Shown: piece by piece, positions 6,766-14,868 of the stretch
Layout: the number at the start of each line of letters is the position of its first letter
Numbering within the stretch: position 1 is the stretch's first letter
Assembly (NCBI RefSeq): GCF_905209685.1
Contig: NZ_CAJLUB010000028.1
Location: 1 to 16,525, forward strand
Length of the DNA stretch: 16,525 nucleotides
From: an uncultured Veillonella sp.
Lineage (GTDB): Bacteria > Bacillota > Negativicutes > Veillonellales > Veillonellaceae
Direction: 5' to 3'
Translations under genes and position numbers: made by a program
The notes under the pieces: model-generated
The model's database searches: none
Told to the model about the DNA's origin: nothing
The model's input: only the letters and a program-made list of their open reading frames with translations

Positions 6766-8109
6766 ATGGAAACACCGAATAAGGGGGATAGTCGGTGGGG
6801 CTCACTCTTTAAAAATGATTTACAAGGTATGCTCTTACCTATAGTACTCATTACGATTATAGGTAGTGTGAATATCTTCAGTGCCACCTATATTAGCTCT
6901 ATTTACGAAAATACAGGGCTCTTAGGCTACTTTACAAAACATATGGGGTTCCTATTGTTTTCAATGGCAATAGGTGTAGTGTTATATCGGTATGATTATA
7001 GACAACTACAAAAGCCACATATGTTGCAACGCATCATGATTGTAACACTCATAGGTATGGTGTTAGTCCTAGTGGCTGGCTCTGTCATCAATGGTGCTCG
7101 CCGGTGGATTGTTATCGGTCCCGTATCAATACAGCCTTCGGAATTTGCCAAGTTAGCGGCCATAATATGGACATCGGCTAAGTTGAGTACTATGAGAAAA
7201 TGGGGAAAAGCGAGATATAATAATCCATTAACGAATTTACAAGGTTATGTGGGAGAACGGGTAGGTTATATGTTGCCAATGTTAGTTTGGCCTATCATCT
7301 TTGCAGTTCTAACCATCTTGCAACCAGATATGGGGACTACTGTACTAATCTTTGGGTTCTCATTCATACTAATTTACTTAGCAGGCTTTGATGGGCGATT
7401 CTTTGGTGGTGCCTTTGCCGTAGCTGGTGTGATAGGCTTCATTGCAGCTCGTATGTCGCCATATCGTTGGGAACGGATTCAGTCCTGGTTCGATCCTTGG
7501 CCTCATGCTCAAGATATGGGCTATCAAACTGTACAAGGTCTTTTGGCCGTAGGTTCTGGTGGTATTCTTGGGGAAGGCTTTATGCAAGGTACATCTAAGT
7601 ACTTTTACTTGCCAGAGGCTCATACAGATTTTGCATTTGCTGTATGGGCTCAAGAAATGGGCTTTGTCGGTGCTGTCTTTGTCGTTCTCTTGGTAGCAGC
7701 CTTTACATACTTTGGTTTCCGCATTGCTAATAAATCTCGTGATGAATTTGGCAGATGGTTAGCTATGGGTATAACCTTGCTCATCAGTGGACAAGCATTA
7801 TTTAATATTGCCATGGTTTGCGGTATTATGCCGGTAACAGGTGTGCCTTTGCCATTTATTAGTTATGGTGGTTCTTCATTGTTAATGAACTTTATGGCCA
7901 TAGGCTTGTTAGCTAGTGTTGGTCGCCGTAATGTAGAAGGTGTAAAACAAGTTGGTACGGCTGAGGATTTACCATCCTTGCGTGAAGAGACACAAAGTCG
8001 CTTCAAACCTAAGGCGACTCAAGAAACAGACAAGACTGAAATGCCTGGTCCGTTTAGACCTAGAGAGCCTAGAAGGCCAACGCGTAGACGTCCGAGACCT
8101 AAAAATTGA
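6766..8109 (+). CDS. ftsW: FtsW/RodA-family peptidoglycan glycosyltransferase (SEDS)
   Basis: This inner-membrane enzyme of about ten segments polymerises lipid II into glycan strands together with a class B PBP. SEDS landmarks are clear: NGARRW (109-114), IQPSEFAKL (122-130), QPDMGTT (186-192), the large outer loop with LAVGSGGILGEGFMQG (260-275), YLPEAHTDFAFA with the presumed catalytic aspartate D288 (281-291), and MPVTGVPLPFISYGGSS (355-371). The last 60 residues are a cytoplasmic tail rich in Pro and Arg (RPREPRRPTRRRPRPKN), perhaps a protein- or membrane-contact tail. RodA and FtsW are hard to tell apart by eye. I favour FtsW because of the PFISYGGSS ending and the long tail, but no division gene lies next to it. 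GGAGG at 6755-6759 sets the start. Confidence 0.88.
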   Translation: METPNKGDSRWGSLFKNDLQGMLLPIVLITIIGSVNIFSATYISSIYENTGLLGYFTKHMGFLLFSMAIGVVLYRYDYRQLQKPHMLQRIMIVTLIGMVLVLVAGSVINGARRWIVIGPVSIQPSEFAKLAAIIWTSAKLSTMRKWGKARYNNPLTNLQGYVGERVGYMLPMLVWPIIFAVLTILQPDMGTTVLIFGFSFILIYLAGFDGRFFGGAFAVAGVIGFIAARMSPYRWERIQSWFDPWPHAQDMGYQTVQGLLAVGSGGILGEGFMQGTSKYFYLPEAHTDFAFAVWAQEMGFVGAVFVVLLVAAFTYFGFRIANKSRDEFGRWLAMGITLLISGQALFNIAMVCGIMPVTGVPLPFISYGGSSLLMNFMAIGLLASVGRRNVEGVKQVGTAEDLPSLREETQSRFKPKATQETDKTEMPGPFRPREPRRPTRRRPRPKN

Positions 8110-8117
8110 TGTGTAAT

Positions 8118-8134
8118 TCTTATGTTTCATAAGA
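8118..8134 (+). repeat. Short hairpin in the ftsW-uraA gap
   Basis: A perfect 7-bp inverted repeat, TCTTATG/CATAAGA, with a TTT loop lies 9 bp after the ftsW stop. It has no T tract after it, so it is at best a weak terminator. It may be part of the uraA leader RNA. Confidence 0.4.
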
Positions 8135-8152
8135 GTAACATATATGTGTGAA

Positions 8153-8214
8153 TTCCAATGCTATATCTCACCGGGTATGGCGTTGGAACCTAGTGTTCTT
8201 ATTGTGGTGAGAGG
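8153..8214 (+). promoter_or_regulatory. Structured uraA leader with loop-to-RBS complementarity
   Basis: A 13-bp stem with two G-U pairs (8153-8165 with 8176-8188) carries a 10-nt loop, TCTCACCGGG (8166-8175). Seven loop bases (8166-8172) are a perfect complement of GGTGAGA at 8206-8212, which overlaps the uraA ribosome binding site GAGAGG. The RNA could therefore form a pseudoknot that hides the site. No T tract follows the hairpin, so it is not an ordinary terminator. I do not recognise it as a known riboswitch or PyrR site. Confidence 0.5.
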
Positions 8215-8219
8215 AAAAA

Positions 8220-9503
8220 ATGAAGGATTATATTGATATTCAAGAGCGCCCATCTTGGGGGCGTATGTTGCCACTTAGTTTCCAACATTTATTTGCTATG
8301 TTTGGCTCTACTGTATTAGTACCATATTTATTAAAAGTAGATCCTGCAACAGCTTTATTTATGAATGGTATTGGCACATTGTTATACCTATTCGTATGTA
8401 AAGGTAAAATCCCTGCATACCTCGGTTCTAGCTTTGCTTTCATTGCTCCTGTAGCTGGTGTGTTATCGGCAGGCCTCGGTTATGAGGCAGCTAAAGGTGC
8501 CTTCGTTGTATTTGGTTTATCCTTTGTGATTTTATCTGTTCTAGTTCGCTATATTGGTACGCGTTGGATTGATAAGTTATTTCCACCGGCTGCCATGGGT
8601 GCTATCGTTGCTATTATTGGTTTGGAATTGGCACCAGTAGCGATGAGCATGTCTGGCCTTATTGGTAATCAAGATTTGGGCATGAGCCACAGCCAAGCTG
8701 TATTTATTTCTATGTTTTCCTTAGTTGTTACCTTGCTTGGTACTGTTGTGTTCCGTGGTTTCTTAGCAGTTATCCCTGTTTTGATTGGCGTTGTTTCCGG
8801 CTATATATTATCCGCCTTTATGGGTGTTGTTGATTTCTCTAGCGTAGAGGCTGCACCTTGGTTCTCCTTACCGCAGTTCTATGGCATGCCTGTATTTGAT
8901 ATCAATGCAATCATCATGATTATGCCAGCACTCTTTGTAGTATTTGCAGAACATGTAGGTCACTTGGTTGTAACTAGTAACATCGTATCCAAAGACTTGA
9001 TGAAAGAACCAGGCTTACAACGTTCTTTGCTCGGTGATGGTCTTGCGAATATTTTATCTGGTTTCTTTGGTGCTACACCAAATACGACATACGGTGAAAA
9101 CATCGGTGTACTCGCTATCACCCGTTGCTTCAGTGTATGGGTTATCGGCGGTGCTGCTGTTCTTGCTATGATTATCTCCTTTGTAGGTAAAGTAGCTGCT
9201 CTTATCCATGCTATCCCAGTACCAGTTATGGGCGGTGTATCCATTCTCTTGTTCGGTATCATTGCTGCATCCGGTTTGCGTATGCTTGTAGAACGCAAGG
9301 TAGATTATACAAATCCTGTAAACATGATCTTAACATCTGTTATCCTTGTGGTAGGCCTTAGTGGTGCTGAACTTGCTGTAGGTCCTGTTGTATTGAAAGG
9401 CATGGGCCTTGCGACTGTAGTAGGCATGGCAATGAGTATCATCTTATTGCTCCTTCAAAAAACAGGCGTTGGTAATGACCAATTGAAAAAAACAGAAGTA
9501 TAA
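8220..9503 (+). CDS. uraA: Uracil permease (NCS2 family)
   Basis: 427 residues, very close in sequence to E. coli UraA, a proton-coupled uracil importer of 14 membrane segments in the inner membrane. The start ERPSWGRMLPLSFQHLFAMFG and GIGTLLYLFVCKGKIPAYLG (50-69) are family hallmarks. The two key glutamates are present: E244 in VFAEHVGHL, matching UraA E241 in uracil binding, and E293 in NTTYGENIG, matching E290. FPPAAMGAIVAIIGLEL (121-137) and PVPVMGGV are also conserved. This favours uracil over xanthine or urate as substrate. The gene is monocistronic, with its own terminator. Its leader hairpin may control translation (see the leader entry). A regulator that responds to pyrimidine supply would make sense but is not shown. 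Confidence 0.95.
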   Translation: MKDYIDIQERPSWGRMLPLSFQHLFAMFGSTVLVPYLLKVDPATALFMNGIGTLLYLFVCKGKIPAYLGSSFAFIAPVAGVLSAGLGYEAAKGAFVVFGLSFVILSVLVRYIGTRWIDKLFPPAAMGAIVAIIGLELAPVAMSMSGLIGNQDLGMSHSQAVFISMFSLVVTLLGTVVFRGFLAVIPVLIGVVSGYILSAFMGVVDFSSVEAAPWFSLPQFYGMPVFDINAIIMIMPALFVVFAEHVGHLVVTSNIVSKDLMKEPGLQRSLLGDGLANILSGFFGATPNTTYGENIGVLAITRCFSVWVIGGAAVLAMIISFVGKVAALIHAIPVPVMGGVSILLFGIIAASGLRMLVERKVDYTNPVNMILTSVILVVGLSGAELAVGPVVLKGMGLATVVGMAMSIILLLLQKTGVGNDQLKKTEV

Positions 9504-9586
9504 TTACTGTCAAATCTATTGATGAAATAGCATCTTACGATGATAACTGACAATAGTAAAGCTTTAAACTAATATAATTTATACAT

Positions 9587-9632
9587 AACGACTACTGAAT
9601 CAGGTATGCTCCTGTGAAAGTAGTCGTTTTTA
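9587..9632 (+). terminator. Terminator of uraA
   Basis: A 10-bp outer stem (9587-9596 with 9619-9628), topped by a CAGG/CCTG inner stem, is followed by TTTTT. It starts about 83 bp after the stop codon. Confidence 0.88.
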
Positions 9633-9779
9633 TGTGCTTATATGTATCATATTTTAATTGAATAAATCTATAAAGCAAGAGTATTTGATATAAAATGAGG
9701 TATTAGGAAATAGATTTGATATGAAATAGATTTATATGATAAGGGTTATCTTTATAATTTATTCTTTATATTGTATAAT
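9633..9779 (+). promoter_or_regulatory. AT-rich gap holding the probable nfeD-floA promoter
   Basis: This stretch completes the 319-bp gap between uraA and nfeD. It contains no gene. A perfect TATAAT at 9774-9779 is a likely -10 for the nfeD operon; the -35 (TTTATA, about 9751-9756) is poor. Upstream is an imperfect 16-bp tandem repeat, AAATAGATTT at 9708-9717 and again at 9724-9733. A sigma-W-type promoter, as for Bacillus floA, was not recognised. Confidence 0.45.
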
Positions 9780-9822
9780 GGAGATATAAGTTGTATAAAA
9801 TTAATTGAAGAGAGGAGGGCCT

Positions 9823-10287
9823 ATGGAGTTTTTAGTATGGATGGCTATAGGGATTGCCCTAATGGCTGTAGAACTCGTTGTTCCAGGTGGTATTTTGGGA
9901 CTCATCGGTTATTGTACATTCCTTTGGGGGGTGTATGTAGCCCTTGGAGAAGGTACGGTGGCGCTATATGCCGTACTAGGATTAACAGCCTTGTTGATTG
10001 TCCTTATCATCGTGTTCTTTAATCACTTTGAAAAGACTTGGATAGGCAAATTGTTTACCTTAGGGCAACGATCTACGACAAAAGCTGGTTATGTATCTAA
10101 TGATGTATTAGATGACTTAGTCGGTAAAGAAGGCGTAGCTCATACTACACTACGCCCTGCAGGTATTGCTAAAATTGATGGTAATTTGGTGGATGTTGTA
10201 ACCGAAGGGGACTTCATCGATGCCGGTTCACCTATTGTGGTGCTTCGTGTTGTGGGCGGCCGCAATATAGTTAGAAAGCGCGATTAA
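9823..10287 (+). CDS. nfeD: NfeD-like membrane protein
   Basis: A 154-residue short NfeD protein. Two or three membrane helices span about residues 4-66 (including VELVVPGGILGLIGY). They are followed by a soluble OB-fold domain, about 95-148 (LVGKEGVAHTTLRPAGIAKIDG, then VVTEGDFIDAGSPIVVLRV). It lacks the ClpP-like protease domain of long NfeD proteins. The ATG at 9823 is chosen because AGGAGG lies at 9813-9818; a TTG at 9805 would swallow that site. NfeD proteins partner flotillins or stomatins and are thought to help build or anchor their membrane assemblies. floA follows after 36 bp, the same order as in Bacillus yqeZ-yqfA. Confidence 0.92.
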   Translation: MEFLVWMAIGIALMAVELVVPGGILGLIGYCTFLWGVYVALGEGTVALYAVLGLTALLIVLIIVFFNHFEKTWIGKLFTLGQRSTTKAGYVSNDVLDDLVGKEGVAHTTLRPAGIAKIDGNLVDVVTEGDFIDAGSPIVVLRVVGGRNIVRKRD

Positions 10288-10323
10288 GCTTTCACCACAT
10301 CGTCGTATATAATGGAGGTTATT

Positions 10324-11280
10324 ATGGATGTAGGTATTTTAATCTTGATTCCCATTCTACTGATTGGGATTATGGTGTTCTTGTATGTTGTGCCATTAGG
10401 CCTTTGGGTATCTGCTCTTGCAGCAGGCGTTAATGTTGGTATCTTTACACTCGTAGGTATGCGCTTACGTCGTGTAAATCCATCTCAAATTGTAATGCCT
10501 TTGATTAAAGCAAATAAAGCAGGTCTTGATGTTAATGTAAATCAGCTTGAAGCACATTACCTTGCAGGTGGTGACGTTGACCGCGTTGTAGATGCTTTGA
10601 TCGCCGCTGAACGCGCATCTATTCCTTTGACATTCGAACGTTCTGCAGCTATCGATCTTGCAGGTCGTGATGTATTGGAAGCAGTTCAAATGTCCGTTAA
10701 TCCTAAGGTGATTGAAACACCAATTATCTCTGCAGTAGCAAAAAATGGTATCGAACTCAAGGTTCGTGCTCGTGTAACTGTACGTGCTAATATTGACCGC
10801 CTCGTTGGTGGTGCTGGTGAAGCTACGATTATCGCCCGCGTTGGTGAAGGCATCGTAACAACTGTAGGTTCCTCTGAAGAGCATACAGACGTATTAGAAA
10901 ATCCAGATCACATCTCTCGTACTGTATTGGGTAAAGGCCTTGATGCGGGTACTGCATTTGAAATCTTGTCCATTGATATTGCGGACGTAGACGTAGGACG
11001 TAACATCGGTGCTCAATTGCAAACTGACCAAGCGGAAGCGGATAAGAAAATCGCTCAAGCTCGTGCCGAAGAACGCCGTGCTATGGCTGTTGCGACAGAA
11101 CAAGAAATGCGTGCTAAAACACAAGACATGCAAGCTAAGGTTGTGGAAGCGCAAGCTGAAGTACCTAAAGCATTGGCAGAAGCTTTCAGAAACGGTAATC
11201 TTGGCGTTATGGATTACTACAATATGAATAATATTATTGCAGACACTAAAATGCGTGAAAACTTAGCAGATAGTGAATAG
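10324..11280 (+). CDS. floA: Flotillin-like protein FloA
   Basis: A 318-residue flotillin-like scaffold of the YqfA/FloA type, which forms clusters in the cell membrane (functional membrane microdomains) and affects membrane fluidity and secretion. An N-terminal hydrophobic hairpin (about 5-47) is followed by the signature [23 protein letters not shown], then the SPFH/PHB-like domain. A heptad-rich Ala/Glu region (about 230-285: [20 protein letters not shown]) gives the coiled coil used for oligomerisation. The C-terminus ([23 protein letters not shown]) matches the family. The ATG at 10324 follows GGAGG at 10314-10318; the in-frame ATG at 10312 overlaps that site. It is co-transcribed with nfeD and the next small-spaced gene. 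Confidence 0.96.
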   Translation: MDVGILILIPILLIGIMVFLYVVPLGLWVSALAAGVNVGIFTLVGMRLRRVNPSQIVMPLIKANKAGLDVNVNQLEAHYLAGGDVDRVVDALIAAERASIPLTFERSAAIDLAGRDVLEAVQMSVNPKVIETPIISAVAKNGIELKVRARVTVRANIDRLVGGAGEATIIARVGEGIVTTVGSSEEHTDVLENPDHISRTVLGKGLDAGTAFEILSIDIADVDVGRNIGAQLQTDQAEADKKIAQARAEERRAMAVATEQEMRAKTQDMQAKVVEAQAEVPKALAEAFRNGNLGVMDYYNMNNIIADTKMRENLADSE

Positions 11281-11288
11281 GAGTAGCT

Positions 11289-12044
11289 ATGGACTCTATT
11301 TTGTCTTCTGTGCTATCCATCTTTTCGCATAACCCTATATTTGTTCTAGGTATCATCGCGTATATTGCTTTTTCCATTATAAAAAGTAAGAATAGAGAAG
11401 AGTCTGATGACTATGATAACTATGAAAGTTCGAGTTCTGGCCAGACTTGGGAGGATATGGAACGTGAATATGGTATCTCTATAGAGAAAAAGCCTGTAGA
11501 ACCTTCGCCTGAGGACTTGTTGTATGATGATGATTTCTATCGAGAAATATTTAAAAATAGACCGATTGAAAATCAGCATCCTGAGGCGCCCTTAAGACCG
11601 AAGGGGGGAAGACTGTTTCAATATGATGATTCGGAGACATCTGAAACACATGTTGAAGAGCATCCAAGTAATGATAAAGCTCAAACAGTTTTAGCTTCCG
11701 AGCATCATTACGATGAAGCGTCTACAACGCAACAAGGTACTCATGTTTCATCCAAGAAAACTTCAAGTAAATCAACTGGCTTTAGTACGAGTACAACTCG
11801 TTTAAGTAGAGAGTCTGTTACAGGGCCAACCTTAAGTGAACGATTGGCAGAATTCAAGCGAGATAAGGCTTCTAAAGAAGGAAAGGTACTCCTTGATACG
11901 AATATGGTAACGACTTCGCCAATCACTTCGACCAGTGTTCATACATCAAGTCATAAACGTATATCAAATCATGCTCTAAAAGAAGGCATGAAATGGTCTA
12001 TTATCTTGAGTAAGCCTAAGGCTCTTGAACGCAGATATCGTTAA
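11289..12044 (+). CDS. Third gene of the flotillin operon: one-TM protein with disordered tail
   Basis: 251 residues of unknown function. One hydrophobic segment (about 13-32) is followed by a long hydrophilic region, probably cytoplasmic: acidic at 36-60 (EESDDYDNYESSSS), then Ser/Thr-, His- and Glu-rich low-complexity sequence to about 225. The last 24 residues turn basic and ordered-looking (HALKEGMKWSIILSKPKALERRYR) and look like a short conserved C-terminal motif. The start lies 8 bp after the floA stop and its GGAG overlaps the end of floA, so it belongs to the operon. In Bacillus the gene after floA is the small yqfB, but I see no similarity. A client or membrane tether of the flotillin assembly is a guess from position alone. 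Confidence 0.8.
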   Translation: MDSILSSVLSIFSHNPIFVLGIIAYIAFSIIKSKNREESDDYDNYESSSSGQTWEDMEREYGISIEKKPVEPSPEDLLYDDDFYREIFKNRPIENQHPEAPLRPKGGRLFQYDDSETSETHVEEHPSNDKAQTVLASEHHYDEASTTQQGTHVSSKKTSSKSTGFSTSTTRLSRESVTGPTLSERLAEFKRDKASKEGKVLLDTNMVTTSPITSTSVHTSSHKRISNHALKEGMKWSIILSKPKALERRYR

Positions 12045-12213
12045 GTTGGGGTAGCCAATACGTTTATTAGTCATTAGAAAATATGGCTATCAAAATATTG
12101 GTCATAACGTCTACTGGATTATTGGTGATTCATGATCATCGTTATTTGCGGATAGATGTTGTATAGCAATTATAACGGCACATATCCTATGTGGTGCATA
12201 TAATTACATATGG

Positions 12214-12262
12214 AAAGAGGTTCCTATTGGTCACCTATGTGACTATTAGGAACCTCTTTTTT
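12214..12262 (+). terminator. Terminator of the nfeD-floA operon
   Basis: A 13-bp perfect outer stem (12214-12226 with 12247-12259) continues through a nearly perfect inner stem to a 4-nt CTAT loop, then a T run. It lies about 170 bp after the stop codon. The sequence in between (12045-12213) holds nothing that I recognise. Confidence 0.93.
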
Positions 12263-12331
12263 ATTGTCTTTTTTTGATGGAACTTTCACAATAATAGGGA
12301 AAGGAGTTCGTCTACAAGGAAAGGTGATAGT

Positions 12332-13063
12332 ATGTATCGTAATGTGCGCGTTATACCTAAACAGTTACTGGAACAATTATATGTAGAGAAACAGTGGAGT
12401 GTTCGCGAGGTGGCAGAGTATTTCCAGTGTAGTGTGGATACTATTATGCGGCGTATGAAGGCATATGATATTGAGCGAAGGCCGTTGAAGAAGGATATAA
12501 ATATGGTTCATGTACAAGCTCTATATGAGTCAGGTAAGTGGTCATTACATTCTTTAGCAAAGCGTTATGATGTATCGATTACGACGATGGCAAGTCGGAT
12601 GAAAGAATACGGATTGGCATGTCAGCGTTCGACTAAGAATGTAGCTATCGATCCAGTACGTATTTGTAGGGCCTATAAAAGTGGAAATACGTCAGACTCT
12701 ATTGCACGTATGTATGGCATATCCCGATGGAAAGTACATCATGTGTTGCGTCATATGGGAATGTGTACAACGCTTAAAGCAAAAACATCTCGAAAGGTGG
12801 ACGAGATGGCTTACTTGTATATTCATCATCATATGAGTACAGATGATATAGGTTTAGCTTACGGTATACGAGGGTCCACGGTGGCTATGTATTTACGGGA
12901 GCAAGGTATAGAAATTCGTTCAAATATATTAGAATTAGACGAAAATAGAATAAAAAACTTACGTGCTCAAGGGTATGGTGTTGCTAAAATTGCACAGATG
13001 ATGGGGTGCTCTGCTTCTGCCGTACGAAAACGGTTAGCCATGAAAAAATATATCTCTCCTTGA
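12332..13063 (+). CDS. DNA-binding protein made of five tandem helix-turn-helix repeats
   Basis: 243 residues with almost nothing but HTH units, spaced about 46-49 residues apart. They lie at about 12-50 (WSVREVAEYFQCSVDTIMRRM), 61-100 (WSLHSLAKRYDVSITTMASRM), 110-147 (SDSIARMYGISRWKVHHVL), 157-197 (MSTDDIGLAYGIRGSTVAMYL) and 206-240 (YGVAKIAQMMGCSASAVRKRL). Each has the A-x3-(Y/F/M)-x-(C/V/I)-(S/R) turn followed by a recognition helix. Units 1-3 and 5 are basic at the recognition helix; unit 4 is the most divergent. No ligand, catalytic or dimerisation domain is visible. AAAGGTGAT upstream supports the ATG at 12332. I know no named family for it. It could be a regulator binding an extended site, or a domesticated recombinase/transposase DNA-binding part. 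Confidence 0.8.
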   Translation: MYRNVRVIPKQLLEQLYVEKQWSVREVAEYFQCSVDTIMRRMKAYDIERRPLKKDINMVHVQALYESGKWSLHSLAKRYDVSITTMASRMKEYGLACQRSTKNVAIDPVRICRAYKSGNTSDSIARMYGISRWKVHHVLRHMGMCTTLKAKTSRKVDEMAYLYIHHHMSTDDIGLAYGIRGSTVAMYLREQGIEIRSNILELDENRIKNLRAQGYGVAKIAQMMGCSASAVRKRLAMKKYISP

Positions 13064-13117
13064 TGTAGTGAGGTAGATACTATATACTTAAATTTATACA
13101 ATGATGGGAGGAATATT

Positions 13118-14056
13118 ATGCTTGAAATTATATCTGCTTTAATACCGTTTTTTTTACTTGGCATAGCGGCCGCTGGTTTGTCCCGTGTATCTGGGGTAGC
13201 CTTGTCGATGATTATCGTACCAACGCTATTGATTTGGGGCGCTAACGCGATTGATGTTATCGCCTTTATGCTACTTTTTGTAGTGTACAACAACTTTACA
13301 ATGGAAACACAAGATGTTCGTTTAGACTATAAAGATCTTGTATTATTCCCTAAATGGCGCTTATGTATTCCGTTTATTTTGACCATTGTTACGGCCTTCT
13401 TTGCACCGGCTGCGGGCATTGCAGTCTTTATGGCTTGCTTTGTATTAGAGCTGTTGGCCACAGTGTATAAACGCATTCCTGAAAATAAACGACCTCGCTT
13501 GCATCGCGTTATTGTTACATCCGTTTTAAGTGCTGTTGTAACTGCTGTAGGTGCTTATGCGGGCCCTAAAATCCCTAGTGAATACTATTTCATCTGCGCT
13601 GGTTTAGCCATCTTAATTATTACAGGCTTTGCTTGGTACGTAGGCAATCATCGAGATGCCTTTAGAGGTGCATGGGAAACAATTTGGGCTGACTTCAACT
13701 TGTTCTTGGGTATGTTTGGTGTAGAAGCCTCTTATTATCCAGCAGCGCTTACACGTTCCATTCCAAATCCAATGGACCGTATGTTACCGATGATTACCGT
13801 AGTTGGTGGCTACGCTGGTCTTATGGTGGTATTTGGTTTCTACAATATCTTCTCTATACCATCCTTGATCACCGCTATTGGTGCGGCTATTGGTATTCGT
13901 CTCTTTGGTATGTATGAGTTTCCACGTCATGGCAGCTTCTCCTACTTAGCGATTGGCTTTGCTGTAGCTGCTGTTGTATGCTTGTATCTCGTATCTCCTA
14001 CACCAGTAGGCTTTGATCATATTAATACATTAGTATCTCAACCAATCGGTCAATAA
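13118..14056 (+). CDS. Multi-pass membrane protein, possibly TSUP (TauE/SafE)-like
   Basis: 312 residues with about eight to nine hydrophobic segments and no signal peptide. GGGAGGAATATT precedes the ATG. The N-terminal segment (FFLLGIAAAGLSRVSGVALSMIIVPTLL) resembles the glycine-rich first helix with a conserved proline of the TSUP/DUF81 family, which exports sulfite or organosulfur anions. A second similar Gly/Pro-rich segment occurs near 227-265 (MLPMITVVGGYAGLMVVFGFYN), consistent with the two-fold build of that family. The similarity is weak and the substrate is unknown. It lies 54 bp after the five-HTH gene with no terminator between, so the two could be one transcript and the HTH protein could regulate it; this is inference. 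Confidence 0.7.
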   Translation: MLEIISALIPFFLLGIAAAGLSRVSGVALSMIIVPTLLIWGANAIDVIAFMLLFVVYNNFTMETQDVRLDYKDLVLFPKWRLCIPFILTIVTAFFAPAAGIAVFMACFVLELLATVYKRIPENKRPRLHRVIVTSVLSAVVTAVGAYAGPKIPSEYYFICAGLAILIITGFAWYVGNHRDAFRGAWETIWADFNLFLGMFGVEASYYPAALTRSIPNPMDRMLPMITVVGGYAGLMVVFGFYNIFSIPSLITAIGAAIGIRLFGMYEFPRHGSFSYLAIGFAVAAVVCLYLVSPTPVGFDHINTLVSQPIGQ

Positions 14057-14203
14057 GGACTAGTAGTTTACTTATTTCTTTATCGTTTTATTAATATTTT
14101 TAGTGTTTTACCTAGTATCTAATAGAATTTAGTTTTGTGATATAGTTCATATATTATGCTGAAAGTTGAGTTCATACTAGATTGTGAAAGGGGTTGATGC
14201 TCT

Positions 14204-14797
14204 GTGGCAGAAACAATTGAAACTAGACCATTTCCACCGTTCTTACCAAAGAATACGACGGTGATGATGATGGGGACATTCCCACCAACTTCCGAAAAGC
14301 GATCTATGGAATTTCATTATCCTAACTTTCAAAATGATATGTGGCGCGTGTATGGCTTAGTATTCTTTGACGACAAGGAACACTTTAGAAAAGGGGAGGA
14401 AAAAGCCTTTGATGCGGATAAGATTAAAGCGTTCTTATCTGAAACAAGGATTGCTTCTTGTCCTACTGTATTAAAAGCTATACGCGAAAAGGGGAATGCA
14501 TCAGATGCATTTCTTAAGGTTGTTGAACCTGTACCATTGGCAGAGGTTTTGGACCAAATTCCCGACTGTAAACATATCGGTACCACAGGTGGTAAGGCTA
14601 CGGAAATTTTGTTGAGTCTTTTACCAGAAAAGGTTAAATTGCCTAAAACAGGGGAGACAATTCCCTTTGTGTTTAACGGACGTGAATTGACGTTAACGCG
14701 ATTACCATCTACATCTCGTGCGTATCCTTTGAGTCTTGCTAAAAAGGCTGAAGCTTATAAAAACTTCTTTAAGGCGTGTGGATTAAAAACGAAATAA
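14204..14797 (+). CDS. Uracil-DNA glycosylase superfamily protein
   Basis: 197 residues beginning at a GTG (14204), with GAAAGGGG at 14186-14193; the nearby ATG at 14197 is out of frame. Motif A is MMGTFPPTSEK (22-32), followed by FHYPNFQNDMWRVYG (37-51). The second motif is RLPSTSRAYP (166-175), and IGTTGGKATE (125-134) is the usual strand-turn before it. These fit the UDG superfamily (Pfam PF03167), nearest in style to the GSFP-type hypoxanthine/SMUG2-like branch. Such enzymes remove uracil or deaminated bases from DNA in base-excision repair. The exact base preference is not shown; the GTFPP motif differs from the catalytic motif of family 1 enzymes. Its low-GC base use matches the neighbours, and it appears to be a single-gene unit. 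Confidence 0.85.
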   Translation: MAETIETRPFPPFLPKNTTVMMMGTFPPTSEKRSMEFHYPNFQNDMWRVYGLVFFDDKEHFRKGEEKAFDADKIKAFLSETRIASCPTVLKAIREKGNASDAFLKVVEPVPLAEVLDQIPDCKHIGTTGGKATEILLSLLPEKVKLPKTGETIPFVFNGRELTLTRLPSTSRAYPLSLAKKAEAYKNFFKACGLKTK

Positions 14798-14868
14798 TAT
14801 AGGTAGATATGTAAAGCATATAGATGTATCAGCTATATAGAAAAGTCATTAACTAAATAGTTATAAAT

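Noticed and set aside
8153..8188. The uraA leader hairpin as a plain terminator for ftsW
   Set aside because: No T tract follows the stem; the next bases are CCTAGTGTTC, and the loop matches the downstream ribosome binding site.
8960..9298. 112-codon open frame on the minus strand inside uraA
   Set aside because: It is a shadow of conserved uraA codons, with no recognisable domain.
9708..9733. The 16-bp tandem AAATAGATTT repeat as a regulator binding site
   Set aside because: Only two imperfect copies in very AT-rich DNA; it could easily be chance.
10465..10884. 139-codon open frame on the minus strand inside floA
   Set aside because: It lies wholly inside a clear floA gene, has a cysteine/tyrosine-rich shadow composition and no ribosome binding site.
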